From an uncultured Alistipes sp. (GTDB taxonomy: Bacteria; Bacteroidota; Bacteroidia; Bacteroidales; UBA932), in contig UQUN01000002.1 of NCBI GenBank assembly GCA_900544175.1, forward strand, positions 62,001 through 126,000: a DNA stretch of 64,000 nt. Direction: 5' to 3'. The notes under the pieces are model-generated. The model ran no database searches, was not told where the DNA came from, and saw only the letters and a list, made by a program, of their open reading frames with translations. Below are positions 53,475-62,533 of this stretch, piece by piece; the stretch's first letter is position 1, and each line of letters begins with the position of its first letter. The position numbers and the translations under genes were made by a program.

Positions 53475-54613
53475 AAAATTTGATTACAGCGCTGGCCCTT
53501 GCCGGAGCAGCCGCACTCAACGCGACAGGACAGAACAGCAACATGATAGAATACGGTCAGGACATCCCGGAAGGAGTCATAGTCTACAACCTGCCGTCCA
53601 CATCCATACACTTGACGGTAGAGGCCGTGCAGGAAAAATACACACCGGGGCCCTATGCCCAGTACGCCAGAAAATATCTCGGCATAGACGTGCCTCAGGA
53701 AGCCAGTTCAAAGTACACTGTAAACAACATAAGCATGGTCCCGTACTTAGAGGCAGACAGAAGCTGCAGCTACGTCATCAACGTAGACGGGATCGGAAAG
53801 GACATTGCCCCGCTGAATTTTCTAAAATTCACATCCCAGGGACTGGTCATGCTGTCTGACAGCTATACAGGTGACACAGGCCGGTGGAGATTCCAGACTC
53901 CGTCAGCCTCCAACATGATCCCGTCAGAGGCCACAGCCAACCTGACATCGGAGGAAAGCACTCTGTACAAGACGGTACGTAAAGATGACGGAAGCTATGG
54001 GACAATAGCCTACAAGCAGTCACAGGTCATTGAGAAGAGTACTGAGAAGAAAGCCCAGGAAGCCGCATCCACGATACTTATGCTCAGGCAGAGCCGCATA
54101 AACATAGCTACCGGCAACACCGACGCCACTTTCAGCGGGGACGCACTCAGAGCCGCCCTTGAGGAGCTCCGCCAGACAGAAGAGAGACTGATGCTCCTGT
54201 TCACAGGACAGACCGAACTTTCGGTACAGACAGTGAATTTCGACATCGTCCCGGAAAACTCACACGAAGAAGAACTTGTCATCGCATTCAGGATATCCGA
54301 TTCCCAGGGCCTTCTCCCCCCCGATGACATATCTGGCCGCCCGGTAATCATGGAGATCACCCCTGAGATACGGGACACTGACCTCGACACAGGGGAGACT
54401 GAAGAGGACGAAGACCAGCTGATCGCGGATACAGGAGCCCGTAACCGCAGGGCAAGACAGGTGGCAGCCGGACGAGGAGACATATTCTACCGGATACCGG
54501 CTATCTGCACAGTGAAGATCACCGATGGTCAGAACCTCCTGATCAAGGACCGCATGCCCGTGTACCAGAAAGGCGACGACATGACATTCCCGGTGAGCAC
54601 CTTAATAAAATAA
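53471..54613 (+). CDS. DUF4831 family protein
   Basis: A 380-residue exported protein with a signal peptide (MKNLITALALAGAAALNATG). The body shows the DUF4831 pattern known only from Bacteroidetes: PEGVIVYNLPSTSIHLTVEA near residue 32 and YTPGPYAQYARKYLGIDVPQ near 57, then long charged helical segments. I start at ATG 53471, which overlaps the previous stop (ATGA), rather than the frame's upstream ATG at 53453. Its function is not established. Coupling to an acyltransferase gene suggests an envelope role. Confidence 0.8.
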   Translation: MKNLITALALAGAAALNATGQNSNMIEYGQDIPEGVIVYNLPSTSIHLTVEAVQEKYTPGPYAQYARKYLGIDVPQEASSKYTVNNISMVPYLEADRSCSYVINVDGIGKDIAPLNFLKFTSQGLVMLSDSYTGDTGRWRFQTPSASNMIPSEATANLTSEESTLYKTVRKDDGSYGTIAYKQSQVIEKSTEKKAQEAASTILMLRQSRINIATGNTDATFSGDALRAALEELRQTEERLMLLFTGQTELSVQTVNFDIVPENSHEEELVIAFRISDSQGLLPPDDISGRPVIMEITPEIRDTDLDTGETEEDEDQLIADTGARNRRARQVAAGRGDIFYRIPAICTVKITDGQNLLIKDRMPVYQKGDDMTFPVSTLIK

Positions 54614-54637
54614 TCAATCATTAAAAAATACAACTGT

Positions 54638-56092
54638 ATGACTATTGACAATTTAGATCCCAAATGCGTGTGGAAGAACTTCCATGCGCTCACACAGATT
54701 CCCCGTCCATCCAAAAGAGAGGGCAAGGCGGTGGATTTCATGGAAAATTTCGGCAAGAGCCTTGGCCTGGAGACCATCCGCGACGAGGTCGGCAACATCA
54801 TCATCCGCAAGCCGGCAACACCCGGAATGGAGAACCGGAAGGGAGTGATCCTACAGGGACACCTGGACATGGTTCCCCAGAACAACAACGATGTCCAGCA
54901 CGACTGGGACAAGGATCCCGTAGAGACCTGGATCGACGGTGAATGGGTGAAAGCAAAGGGCACGACACTCGGTGCCGACAACGGCATAGGCTGTGCCGTA
55001 GCAATGGCCGTACTTGAATCCAAAGACTTGACACACGGACCAGTAGAGGCTCTGTTCACCATTGATGAAGAGACCGGCATGACAGGAGCGCAGGCCCTCA
55101 AGGGCGGACTTCTGAAAGGTGACATACTCATCAACGTGGATTCCGAGACAGAAGGAGAACTGTACGTAGGCTGCGCCGGCGGTCTGGACACAAATGCCGA
55201 ATTCAGCTTCAAGCCCGAATCCGTAAGCAAGGACACCGACCAGTTCCGCATCATAATCAAGGGACTGCGCGGAGGCCACTCAGGCATGGAGATAAACGAA
55301 GGACGTGCCAACTCGAACAAACTCATGGCCCGTATCCTCCTGCCGCTGTTGAGGGACTTCAAGGGAGAGCTCATCTCGATAGATGGCGGCAACATGCGCA
55401 ATGCAATACCTCGCGAGGCTCATGCCGTGATCGCCCTTCCCGAGAAAAAAGCCGCAAAGGCACTCAAGTCCGTAGATGCCGCAGCCGCAGACATAAAGCA
55501 CGAATATGCTCTTATCGATCCAGGAATCGAGATTCTCGTGGAAAAGACAAAAGGCTACAAGAAAGCCATTCCTTCAGACACTGCCCTGAACATCATCAAG
55601 TCCCTGCTCGCCTGCCCCTGCAACGTGGACCGCATGAGTTTGGCCATTCCCGGTCTGGTAGAGACATCCAACAACCTTGCCATCGTAAAGTCCGAAGGCA
55701 AGAAAATCTACGTAAAGACCCTCATGAGAGGCTCCAGCGACTCCGCCAAATATGCTCTCAGGGACACCATCCAGAGTGCTCTTGAACTCGGCGGCGCAAA
55801 AGTGCGCTTCTCCGGAGGCTACTCAGGCTGGCAGCCCAACATGGATTCGGATATCCTCAGGACCATGAAAGAGACCTACAAGGCAATGTTCGGGAAGGAG
55901 CCCGAGGTAAAGGCCATACACGCCGGTCTCGAGTGCGGCATCCTGTCCACCAACTACCCCCACTGGGACATGATCTCCTGCGGGCCCACACTGCAGTCCC
56001 CCCATTCCCCTGACGAGAGGCTTCTCATCCCCAGCGTGGACAAATTCTGGAATTTCATCAAGGAAGTCCTCAAGAACATTCCCACTAAGTAA
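54638..56092 (+). CDS. pepD: Aminoacyl-histidine dipeptidase
   Basis: PepD hydrolyses Xaa-His dipeptides (carnosine-like) and is a zinc M20 peptidase. The 484 residues have QGHLDMVPQNNND near residue 73, LGADNGIGCAVAMAVLESK near 111, FTIDEETGMTGAQALKGG near 141 and the C-terminal metal ligand region SPHSPDERLLIPSVDKFW. The length matches the family. It is followed by the rpsF promoter. No terminator separate from the hairpin described there is visible. Confidence 0.93.
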   Translation: MTIDNLDPKCVWKNFHALTQIPRPSKREGKAVDFMENFGKSLGLETIRDEVGNIIIRKPATPGMENRKGVILQGHLDMVPQNNNDVQHDWDKDPVETWIDGEWVKAKGTTLGADNGIGCAVAMAVLESKDLTHGPVEALFTIDEETGMTGAQALKGGLLKGDILINVDSETEGELYVGCAGGLDTNAEFSFKPESVSKDTDQFRIIIKGLRGGHSGMEINEGRANSNKLMARILLPLLRDFKGELISIDGGNMRNAIPREAHAVIALPEKKAAKALKSVDAAAADIKHEYALIDPGIEILVEKTKGYKKAIPSDTALNIIKSLLACPCNVDRMSLAIPGLVETSNNLAIVKSEGKKIYVKTLMRGSSDSAKYALRDTIQSALELGGAKVRFSGGYSGWQPNMDSDILRTMKETYKAMFGKEPEVKAIHAGLECGILSTNYPHWDMISCGPTLQSPHSPDERLLIPSVDKFWNFIKEVLKNIPTK

Positions 56093-56093
56093 T

Positions 56094-56124
56094 TTTGGTA
56101 ATTAACGGATATTTCGTATATTTG
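56094..56124 (+). promoter_or_regulatory. Promoter of the rpsF-rpsR-rplI operon
   Basis: TTTG (56094-56097), 19 bases, TATATTTG (56117-56124): an exact match to the Bacteroidetes consensus. A start near 56128 falls within the left arm of the hairpin directly downstream. Confidence 0.8.
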
Positions 56125-56125
56125 C

Positions 56126-56155
56126 AGCCCTTCCCGCATAGGGGAAGGGCTTTTT
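56126..56155 (+). terminator. GC-rich hairpin with T-run overlapping the rpsF promoter
   Basis: AGCCCTTCCC (56126-56135) pairs perfectly with GGGAAGGGCT (56142-56151), followed by TTTTT. It has the form of an intrinsic terminator for pepD, but its left arm begins about two bases after the -7 box. It may instead act as a leader attenuator for the S6-S18-L9 operon. Confidence 0.65.
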
Positions 56156-56180
56156 AATTACTAATTTAATAATAATCAAA

Positions 56181-56543
56181 ATGTTAAAACAGTACGAAAC
56201 CGTTTTCATTGCAACTCCCGTTTTATCTGAGGACCAGATAAAGGAAGCGGTAGACAAGTACCGCGATTTCATCACCTCCGAGGGAGGCGAGATCGTGTAC
56301 GAAGAGGATTGGGGCCTGAGAAAACTGGCCTATCCTATCCAGAAGAAAACCACTGGATTCTATCATCTTTTCGAGTTCAAGGCAGATTCTCTGTTCATTG
56401 AGAAGCTTGAGACACAGTACCGCCGCGACGAGAGGATCATACGTTTCCTCACATTCGCTATGGACAAGAATTCTATCGCTTACGCAGAGCGCAGACGCAA
56501 CAACAAAAAAGAATCAGCAGTTGCTGAGAAAAAGGAGGAATAA
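56181..56543 (+). CDS. rpsF: 30S ribosomal protein S6
   Basis: S6 binds S18 in the central domain of the 30S subunit. The 120 residues show YETVFIATPVLSEDQIKEAV at the N-terminus, DWGLRKLAYPIQKKTTGFYH near residue 46, and QYRRDERIIRFLTFAM near 79. Length is typical. The gene is followed by rpsR after three bases, with a Shine-Dalgarno-like AAGGAGG at the junction. Confidence 0.97.
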   Translation: MLKQYETVFIATPVLSEDQIKEAVDKYRDFITSEGGEIVYEEDWGLRKLAYPIQKKTTGFYHLFEFKADSLFIEKLETQYRRDERIIRFLTFAMDKNSIAYAERRRNNKKESAVAEKKEE

Positions 56544-56546
56544 ACC

Positions 56547-56813
56547 ATGGCTGCAAACAACGAAATCAGATATCTCAACCCTCCTACAGTAGAGGTAAAG
56601 AAGAAGAAATACTGCCGCTTCAAGAAAGCGCACATCAAATATGTCGACTACAAGGACGCAGAGTTCCTGAAACGTTTCCTCAACGAGCAGGGAAAAATCC
56701 TTCCCCGCAGGCTCACCGGAACTTCCCTGAAGTTCCAGCGCAAAGTCGCTCAGGCAGTCAAAAGAGCAAGGCATCTGGCTCTGCTCCCCTACGTAACAGA
56801 CTTATTGAAATAA
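56547..56813 (+). CDS. rpsR: 30S ribosomal protein S18
   Basis: An 88-residue S18, partner of S6. The family core is CRFKKAHIKYVDYKDAEFLK, LPRRLTGTSLKFQRKVAQAV, then KRARHLALLPYVTD at the end. The N-terminal PTVEVKKKKY part is slightly extended, as in other Bacteroidetes. A strong AAGGAGG precedes the following rplI start. Confidence 0.97.
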   Translation: MAANNEIRYLNPPTVEVKKKKYCRFKKAHIKYVDYKDAEFLKRFLNEQGKILPRRLTGTSLKFQRKVAQAVKRARHLALLPYVTDLLK

Positions 56814-56825
56814 GGAGGAAAGTGT

Positions 56826-57314
56826 ATGGAAATCATTCTCAAACAGGATATCGCCAATCTCGGGCATAAAGACGACATCGTGAAAGTCAGAAACGGCTAC
56901 GCTGTCAACTATCTCATTCCTCAGGGCATGGCCATTCTTGCAACCGAGTCAGCCAAGAAGGTTCTCGCAGAAAACATCCGCCAGAGAGCCCACAAGGAGG
57001 CCAAAATCCGTGAGGAGGCCGGCGCTCTTGCAGCAAAGGTCAGCGGACTGACCGTAAAAGTCACAGCCAAAGTCAGTTCAAAAGGAAAGATTTTCGGTTC
57101 TGTGGGCAATATTCAGATCGCTGACGCCATCGCAGCCCTCGGAATCGAGGTTGACCGCCGCAACATCACCATATCCGGCATGGACACCATCAAGGAAGCC
57201 GGTATCTACAATGCAAGCGTGAAGTTCTACAAGGACATCAAGGCCGACTTCAAGGTAGAGGTCATCGGTGAAGAGGAGACAGCTCCTGCAGCAGAGACAC
57301 CAACTGCTGAATAG
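56826..57314 (+). CDS. rplI: 50S ribosomal protein L9
   Basis: L9 is an elongated protein at the L1 stalk base. The 162 residues include the RNA-binding N-terminal domain with DIANLGHKDDIVKVRNGYAV and NYLIPQGMAILATES, a long connecting helix, and the C-terminal domain SSKGKIFGSVGNIQIADAI. The acidic alanine-rich tail (EEETAPAAETPTAE) extends beyond the core. It ends the operon. A terminator follows 23 bases later. Confidence 0.97.
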   Translation: MEIILKQDIANLGHKDDIVKVRNGYAVNYLIPQGMAILATESAKKVLAENIRQRAHKEAKIREEAGALAAKVSGLTVKVTAKVSSKGKIFGSVGNIQIADAIAALGIEVDRRNITISGMDTIKEAGIYNASVKFYKDIKADFKVEVIGEEETAPAAETPTAE

Positions 57315-57337
57315 CCAGACGAACTTACACACAAGAC

Positions 57338-57369
57338 AGCGGTTCCGGGTCTTCCGAAACCGCTTTTTA
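57338..57369 (+). terminator. Rho-independent terminator after rplI
   Basis: AGCGGTT (57338-57344) pairs with AACCGCT (57358-57364), with partial inner pairing, followed by five T residues. It ends the rpsF-rpsR-rplI transcript. Confidence 0.8.
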
Positions 57370-57379
57370 TTATTTTGCC

Positions 57380-58168
57380 ATGAAATACCCTGTAACGATC
57401 ACAGTGCCCATGTACAAAGAGACCATGACTCCTCTTGAGCAGATCTCTTTCAGACAGTTGCGCAATATTCTGGGCCATTATAGAACAGTCGTCATAAAAC
57501 CTGCTTCCCTGAATATAGACAGACTTCTCGCAGAGAATCCGAACATCACCGCAGAAAGCTTCGACGACAGCTACTTCAAAGGAGTTTCCGGATACAACAG
57601 GCTCATGATGTCCGAGGAGCTGTACAGGAGGTTCGAGGACTCGGAGTACATACTGGTATACCAGCTGGACGCCTACGTTTTCAGAGATGAACTTAAAGCA
57701 TGGTGCGATAGAGGATACGACTATATAGGAGCCCCGTGGCTTCCCAGACCGATACACAAATTCCCGCTCATGAGGCTTTCATCATGGATAAAGAAAGTCT
57801 ACTGCGAAAAGATCGGCAAGCCCGACAACAACATGATTCGGTTTAAAGTCGGCAACGGCGGTTTCTCACTCAGAAAGACAGCCTCACACCTGAAAGCCGT
57901 AACGGAACTGCGGGAGATGATCGAATTCTATTCTGCCAACTCCGACTCGGACACAGTGTATAACGAAGATGTCTTCTTCTCCATCGAAGTAAACAGACAC
58001 GGAATGGGATTCACATATCCTGAATGGGAAGAAGCTCTTGGATTCAGTTTCGACATCCACCCCGAAACATGCTACAGGCAAAACGGCTACAAACTGCCTT
58101 TCGGATGCCACGGCTGGTCCAAATGGAAAACCAGAAAATTCTGGTCTCCATTCATCCCACAGAACTGA
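57380..58168 (+). CDS. DUF5672 family protein (glycosyltransferase-like)
   Basis: A 262-residue protein matching the DUF5672 family, which resembles small glycosyltransferases. Typical blocks are NRLMMSEELYRRF near residue 73, ILVYQLDAYVFRDELKAWCD near 91, YDYIGAPWLPRP near 114, RFKVGNGGFSLRK near 154 and EDVFFS near 195. The QLDAYVF aspartate could bind metal as in GT-A enzymes, but no activity is known to me. It starts 10 bases after the L9 terminator T-run. No clear promoter is visible. Confidence 0.8.
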   Translation: MKYPVTITVPMYKETMTPLEQISFRQLRNILGHYRTVVIKPASLNIDRLLAENPNITAESFDDSYFKGVSGYNRLMMSEELYRRFEDSEYILVYQLDAYVFRDELKAWCDRGYDYIGAPWLPRPIHKFPLMRLSSWIKKVYCEKIGKPDNNMIRFKVGNGGFSLRKTASHLKAVTELREMIEFYSANSDSDTVYNEDVFFSIEVNRHGMGFTYPEWEEALGFSFDIHPETCYRQNGYKLPFGCHGWSKWKTRKFWSPFIPQN

Positions 58169-58180
58169 CACCGCCAGCCG

Positions 58181-59662
58181 CTACTTGTCGGATTCCGTCT
58201 CCCTGCGCGAGGCATAGGTATCCGTCATCGTCCCCAGTTCGGTGTTGTACTGCTTCTTGCCAGATACAGAATCATTGTAAGTGCAAGGTCCGGAAATACA
58301 TCCATCAGGACACACCATCATCTCAAGGAACTGGGCCGGAGCCTTTTTGGTCTTGGCATAGCTCTTCAGCAATGCGATGTTCTTCTTGTCCATACCGGCG
58401 ACACGGATGAAATTGACATTTTCACCGAGGAAAGCCTGTACAGCACCTGCGACTCCACCGCTCTGGCCGAAACCCTGGGCCTCCTTGACAGATAGATACT
58501 CTACGTGATAAGGCTCCACCTTGTCGAAATCTATCTCGTATCCCGAGAAGACACTGCCGAGTTCCTCGAATGTCATAACGAAATCCACATTGGGATTTTC
58601 CTTGGCCTCCTTGCGCTTTGCGATACATGGCCCGATAAAGACCTGCTTCGCATCAGGAAACTTCTCCTTTACTATCTGCGCCGAGTAATACATGGGAGAA
58701 CCTGATGCCGACACAAAGGGTGCCATTTCCGGAATATGCTTCCTCACAAGCTGGATATACGAGGGGCAACAGCTTGTCGTCATGAACGGCTGTCCCTCCT
58801 CGAGTTTTTCCTTCAACTCTACCGCTTCGTTCGAAACCGTACACATAGCGCCCTCGGCGACTTCCACCACTTCGGAAAAACCTATGGCCTTAATCGCTCC
58901 GTAGAGTTTCTCCTTCTCTGTCTTGAACTGTCCCAGAATAGATGGAGCGACCATAGCCACTACCTTCTGGCCGTCCCAAATCGAGTTTAGGACATCAAAT
59001 ACCTGAGATATCTCGAATATGGCTCCGAACGGGCACGCATTCAGACATTTTCCACAGTATATGCACTTGCTCTCGTCAATATGCTCGACTCCATACTGGT
59101 CCTTGGATATGGCCTTGACCGGGCAGGCCTCCTCACACGGCACAGGTATATATACGATTGCATGATAGGGACAGCTCTGGTAGCACTTGCCGCAGTTGAT
59201 GCATTTGTCGTGGTCTATGACTGCCTGACCGTGACGCTTGACATCATGAGTAATCGCCCCTTTGGGGCAACTCATGGAGCAACTGCGGGCCACACATCCA
59301 CGGCAAAGGTTCGTTATCTCGTAATTGACCTTCACACATGACGAGCACGCCTCGTCTATGACGCACATTATATTCTCTTTCTGCTCCCTTTCTCCTCTGA
59401 TCACCCTGCCGGCATAATCGGACAGAGGAGTAAGCTCATCCTTCTCGTCCGTCATGTCATATCCCAGAAGAGGGAACATCTTGTATTTCCACACCGCTCT
59501 TTCCTTATGTACACAACACCTGCCCAAGACTGCCGAATTGCGCGGACTGAGCTGGATGGGCAATCTGTCGATATCAGAGCAAAGTCTGTCTTCTTTCCAC
59601 TTTTTGATCATCATCGCCAGCAGTTTGTGGCGGACAATCATGACATTGTTAGTAAAAGCCAT
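58181..59662 (-). CDS. Monomeric [FeFe] hydrogenase, group B-like
   Basis: A 493-residue iron-sulfur protein. An N-terminal extension precedes several Cys-rich 4Fe-4S motifs (CRGCVARSCSMSCPKG, CINCGKCYQSCPYHA, CIYCGKCLNACPFGA), then the H-cluster domain: P1 TTSCCPSY near residue 296, P2 IGPCIAKRKEA and P3 MVCPDGCISGPC. All four cysteines and the P2 lysine expected to hold the H-cluster are present. The P2/P3 variants resemble group B rather than group A enzymes. It probably evolves or senses hydrogen during fermentation; no maturase genes are in the window. Confidence 0.85.
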   Translation of the reverse strand: MAFTNNVMIVRHKLLAMMIKKWKEDRLCSDIDRLPIQLSPRNSAVLGRCCVHKERAVWKYKMFPLLGYDMTDEKDELTPLSDYAGRVIRGEREQKENIMCVIDEACSSCVKVNYEITNLCRGCVARSCSMSCPKGAITHDVKRHGQAVIDHDKCINCGKCYQSCPYHAIVYIPVPCEEACPVKAISKDQYGVEHIDESKCIYCGKCLNACPFGAIFEISQVFDVLNSIWDGQKVVAMVAPSILGQFKTEKEKLYGAIKAIGFSEVVEVAEGAMCTVSNEAVELKEKLEEGQPFMTTSCCPSYIQLVRKHIPEMAPFVSASGSPMYYSAQIVKEKFPDAKQVFIGPCIAKRKEAKENPNVDFVMTFEELGSVFSGYEIDFDKVEPYHVEYLSVKEAQGFGQSGGVAGAVQAFLGENVNFIRVAGMDKKNIALLKSYAKTKKAPAQFLEMMVCPDGCISGPCTYNDSVSGKKQYNTELGTMTDTYASRRETESDK

Positions 59663-59692
59663 AAATAGTTATAAGTTGTTACAAAAGCCCTG

Positions 59693-59723
59693 CAAAAGTA
59701 ATACAATATTGTCAATCTCCAAT
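59693..59723 (-). promoter_or_regulatory. Promoter of the hydrogenase gene
   Basis: On the minus strand ATTG (complement of 59720-59723), 19 bases, then TACTTTTG (complement of 59693-59700). The -7 box matches TAnnTTTG fully, and the -33 has TTG. The hydrogenase start is 30 bases downstream of the -7 box. Confidence 0.65.
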
Positions 59724-59727
59724 TTTT

Positions 59728-60741
59728 CTAATAAGGATATCTGAATCCCTTAAGGGCCAGCCGCACCAGAGTCACTTTCGGACGCGGTACATTGAGACCG
59801 GATACTGTACGCACCGCTGTTTTCCGCATCTTCCGGAAATCCCTGTGCGCCATGACCACTGCCTTGAAGAAGGACACCCTGCCGGCGAGAAGATAGGCAC
59901 AGGCGATGACTCCGTCCACACACATGCGGGAGAAAACAATCCTGCGCATGGTACGTTCAGGAAGATTCTTGTACATCATCAGAAGATTGTTGCGGAAATT
60001 GAGATACAGTTTGCGGGGAGAGTTGTTGGGCAGAGTGCCTCCTCCGACATGATAGACCACAGATGCAGGCTCCACCCATATCTCCCACCCTGCCAGCATT
60101 GCCCTCCAGCACAGGTCAATCTCCTCCATATGCGCGAAAAAGCTCTCGTCCAGGCCACCGAGCTCGTGCCACAAATCCGATCTTATCATCAACGCAGCCC
60201 CGGAAGCCCAGAATACCCGGCAAGGGTTATCATACTGCCCCTCATCCCGCTCCAGCACAGACAGTATCCTGCCACGACAATACGGGAAATACATTCTGTC
60301 CATGAAGCCTCCACAGGCTCCGGCATGCTCGAACATGTCCCTCTGACCGTAGCTCATTATTTTCGGAGCACACACCGCACATTCCGGATGTACTTTCATA
60401 AAACGCACGAGAGAGTCCAGCCAGCCGGCCGTAACTTCGATATCCGAGTTCAGCAGAAGGTAGTATTCAAAATGGGCACCGGATCTCCGGATCGACTCAA
60501 ACGCCCTGTTGTATCCTCCGGTGAATCCATAGTTCCTGTCAAGACATATAAGACGCACACGCGAACTGTCGTATTCCTGCCTCAGCCATTCCACCGAACC
60601 GTCATCCGAACCGTTGTCCGCGACATACAAGGCAGCAATCTCTGGAATATCCGTACATTCAAGGATGACCGGTATGAACTTCTGAAGATATCCGATACCG
60701 TTCCAGTTCAGTATAACTACCGCTGTAGACATATCCATCAT
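59728..60741 (-). CDS. Family 2 glycosyltransferase
   Basis: A 337-residue GT-A glycosyltransferase, probably rhamnosyl- or other surface-glycan-type. It has VVILNWNGIGYLQKFI at the N-terminus, ADNGSDDGSVEWLRQEY near residue 43, DRNYGFTGGYNRA near 72, the metal-binding LLLNSDIEVTAGW near 98, and a late DxD-like EEIDLCWRAMLAGW near 215. I chose the ATG at 60741, five bases after murF. Two further in-frame ATGs (60738, 60732) are equally possible. The C-terminus has a membrane-associated hydrophobic helix. Confidence 0.85.
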   Translation of the reverse strand: MMDMSTAVVILNWNGIGYLQKFIPVILECTDIPEIAALYVADNGSDDGSVEWLRQEYDSSRVRLICLDRNYGFTGGYNRAFESIRRSGAHFEYYLLLNSDIEVTAGWLDSLVRFMKVHPECAVCAPKIMSYGQRDMFEHAGACGGFMDRMYFPYCRGRILSVLERDEGQYDNPCRVFWASGAALMIRSDLWHELGGLDESFFAHMEEIDLCWRAMLAGWEIWVEPASVVYHVGGGTLPNNSPRKLYLNFRNNLLMMYKNLPERTMRRIVFSRMCVDGVIACAYLLAGRVSFFKAVVMAHRDFRKMRKTAVRTVSGLNVPRPKVTLVRLALKGFRYPY

Positions 60742-60746
60742 CTGTC

Positions 60747-62099
60747 TTAAAGCACTTCTTTCACTGAAGGAAGCCCCACGGCATGAGAGCCTTTGAGCAG
60801 AATAGTACATCCTGACAGCGGATCCGACTCCAGCAGCTTCCTGAGTCCGGCCACATCCTCACAGAATATAAAACGCGTATCAGCCGCAACTGCAGACGAC
60901 ATTGCCGCCCGGCAGAACTCCCTGCCGACGAAATATGCCCTGACACAGTCAGTCCCGGCGACCTGGGCCATCACCGCCTCATGCTCACTGAGCGAGTCCT
61001 TTCCAAGTTCATACATATCACCGAGTATCAAGACCTTGCGTTCAAATAGCGAAGCCGCGAAATTGGCCACTGATACCTTCATACTGGACGGATTGGCATT
61101 ATAGGCATCCAACACCAGCACATTACGTTCCGTACTCTCAAGCTGGGAGCGAAGGTTGACCGGCCTGTAAGACTCCACAGCCCTGGATGCATCCTCCAAC
61201 GACACACCGAAATACTGTCCCACACACAATGCCGCCATTACATTGGTGGCATTGTAGGAACCTATCAGATGCGTCCGCAGTTCCAGCATGCCCCCCTTCC
61301 CACAAGCCTGACAAGGAATGCCAAGTGACAGATACGGCCGGTGAGCCGTCACCGGCATGATCTCCACGGAAGCTGACTCTACCCCATAGCGCACAATGCG
61401 CAGGTCAGGCCTTTCTGCCGCCATCGAGCACAGCACAGGATCGTCCACATTGACAAAAGCAGTATCACCTGTCCTCTGCAGGTAGTCATACAGCTCGCCC
61501 TTTGTACGCCGGACTCCTTCAAAAGAGCCGAACCCTTCGATATGAGCCTTCCCCACATTGGTTATCAGACCGTAGTCAGGAAGGGCTATGGCAGCAAGAT
61601 CCGCTATCTCGCCAGGATGGCTGGCACCCATCTCTATGACTGCGATCTCCGTCTCCGGAGCAATACGGAGCAGAGTCAAAGGGACCCCGATGTGGTTGTT
61701 CAGATTGCCTTCCGTTGCCGTAACCTTGTATTTAGCTGACAATACTGCGGAAACAAGTTCCTTTGTCGTGGTCTTGCCGTTTGTGCCAGTCAAGGCTATG
61801 ACCGGAATGCGGAAAGACGAACGGTGCCTGCGGGCAATCGCCTGCAGCGCCTCAAGCGTGTCCTCCACGACTATCACACGGTCTCCGTCCCGCATACCGC
61901 TGCCGCATGACACCACTACGCACCCGGCACCTTTATCCAACGCCGACTGAGCGAAACGGTTTCCGTCAAAATTCTCTCCTTTGAGAGCCACGAACATGGC
62001 TCCCTTTTCCATACTGCGGCTGTCCGTGGACACCCCGTTGCTCCGCAGAAAGGCTTCATACAACCTGTTTTCTATATTCCTGTCCATATTTTCACACAT
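60747..62099 (-). CDS. murF: UDP-MurNAc-tripeptide:D-Ala-D-Ala ligase
   Basis: MurF adds D-Ala-D-Ala to finish the murein stem peptide. The 450 residues show STDSRSMEKGAMFVALKGEN near residue 24, the ATP loop ALTGTNGKTTTKELV near 102, EMGASHPGEI near 150, and LDAYNANPSSMK near 330. I start at 62099 (MCENMDRN), where TAATG overlaps the dut stop. The ATG at 62087 (MDRNIENRLY) is a close alternative. It belongs to a flippase-dut-murF-glycosyltransferase run, away from the dcw cluster. Confidence 0.95.
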   Translation of the reverse strand: MCENMDRNIENRLYEAFLRSNGVSTDSRSMEKGAMFVALKGENFDGNRFAQSALDKGAGCVVVSCGSGMRDGDRVIVVEDTLEALQAIARRHRSSFRIPVIALTGTNGKTTTKELVSAVLSAKYKVTATEGNLNNHIGVPLTLLRIAPETEIAVIEMGASHPGEIADLAAIALPDYGLITNVGKAHIEGFGSFEGVRRTKGELYDYLQRTGDTAFVNVDDPVLCSMAAERPDLRIVRYGVESASVEIMPVTAHRPYLSLGIPCQACGKGGMLELRTHLIGSYNATNVMAALCVGQYFGVSLEDASRAVESYRPVNLRSQLESTERNVLVLDAYNANPSSMKVSVANFAASLFERKVLILGDMYELGKDSLSEHEAVMAQVAGTDCVRAYFVGREFCRAAMSSAVAADTRFIFCEDVAGLRKLLESDPLSGCTILLKGSHAVGLPSVKEVL

Positions 62100-62533
62100 T
62101 ATCCCCTGCCTGTGGAACCGAAACCGCCGTCGCCTCTCACACTGTCCTGCAATACATCCACCTCCTCCCATTCCACTCTCTCATGACGGGCCACAACCAT
62201 CTGTGCCATGCGCTCTCCAGGATTGAGGGTAAAGTCCTCATCGGACAGATTTACTACAATGACCTTTATTTCTCCCCTGTAATCCGCATCCACGGTACCG
62301 GGACTGTTAACCAAAGAGATGCCGTGCTTTATCGCCAGACCGCTTCTTGGACGTATCTGGGCCTCATATCCCTCCGGCAATTCAATATACAGACCAGTAG
62401 GCACCAGCATCCTCTGGAGAGGACGCAGCACTACAGGCTCATCTATACACGCCCTGAGATCCATACCGGCAGACAGCGGTGTCGAGTATGCCGGAAGCCC
62501 GTAAGGGGACCTATTGACTATTCTCACTTTCAT
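62099..62533 (-). CDS. dut: Deoxyuridine 5'-triphosphate nucleotidohydrolase
   Basis: Hydrolyses dUTP to dUMP, keeping uracil out of DNA and feeding dTMP synthesis. The 144-residue trimeric dUTPase has all five motifs: AGMDLRAC (1), PRSGLAIKHG (2), NSPGTVDADYRGEI (3), PGERMAQMVV (4) and RGDGGFGSTGRG (5). It overlaps the flippase upstream by 23 bases and murF downstream by a TAATG, so the three are coupled. Confidence 0.96.
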   Translation of the reverse strand: MKVRIVNRSPYGLPAYSTPLSAGMDLRACIDEPVVLRPLQRMLVPTGLYIELPEGYEAQIRPRSGLAIKHGISLVNSPGTVDADYRGEIKVIVVNLSDEDFTLNPGERMAQMVVARHERVEWEEVDVLQDSVRGDGGFGSTGRG

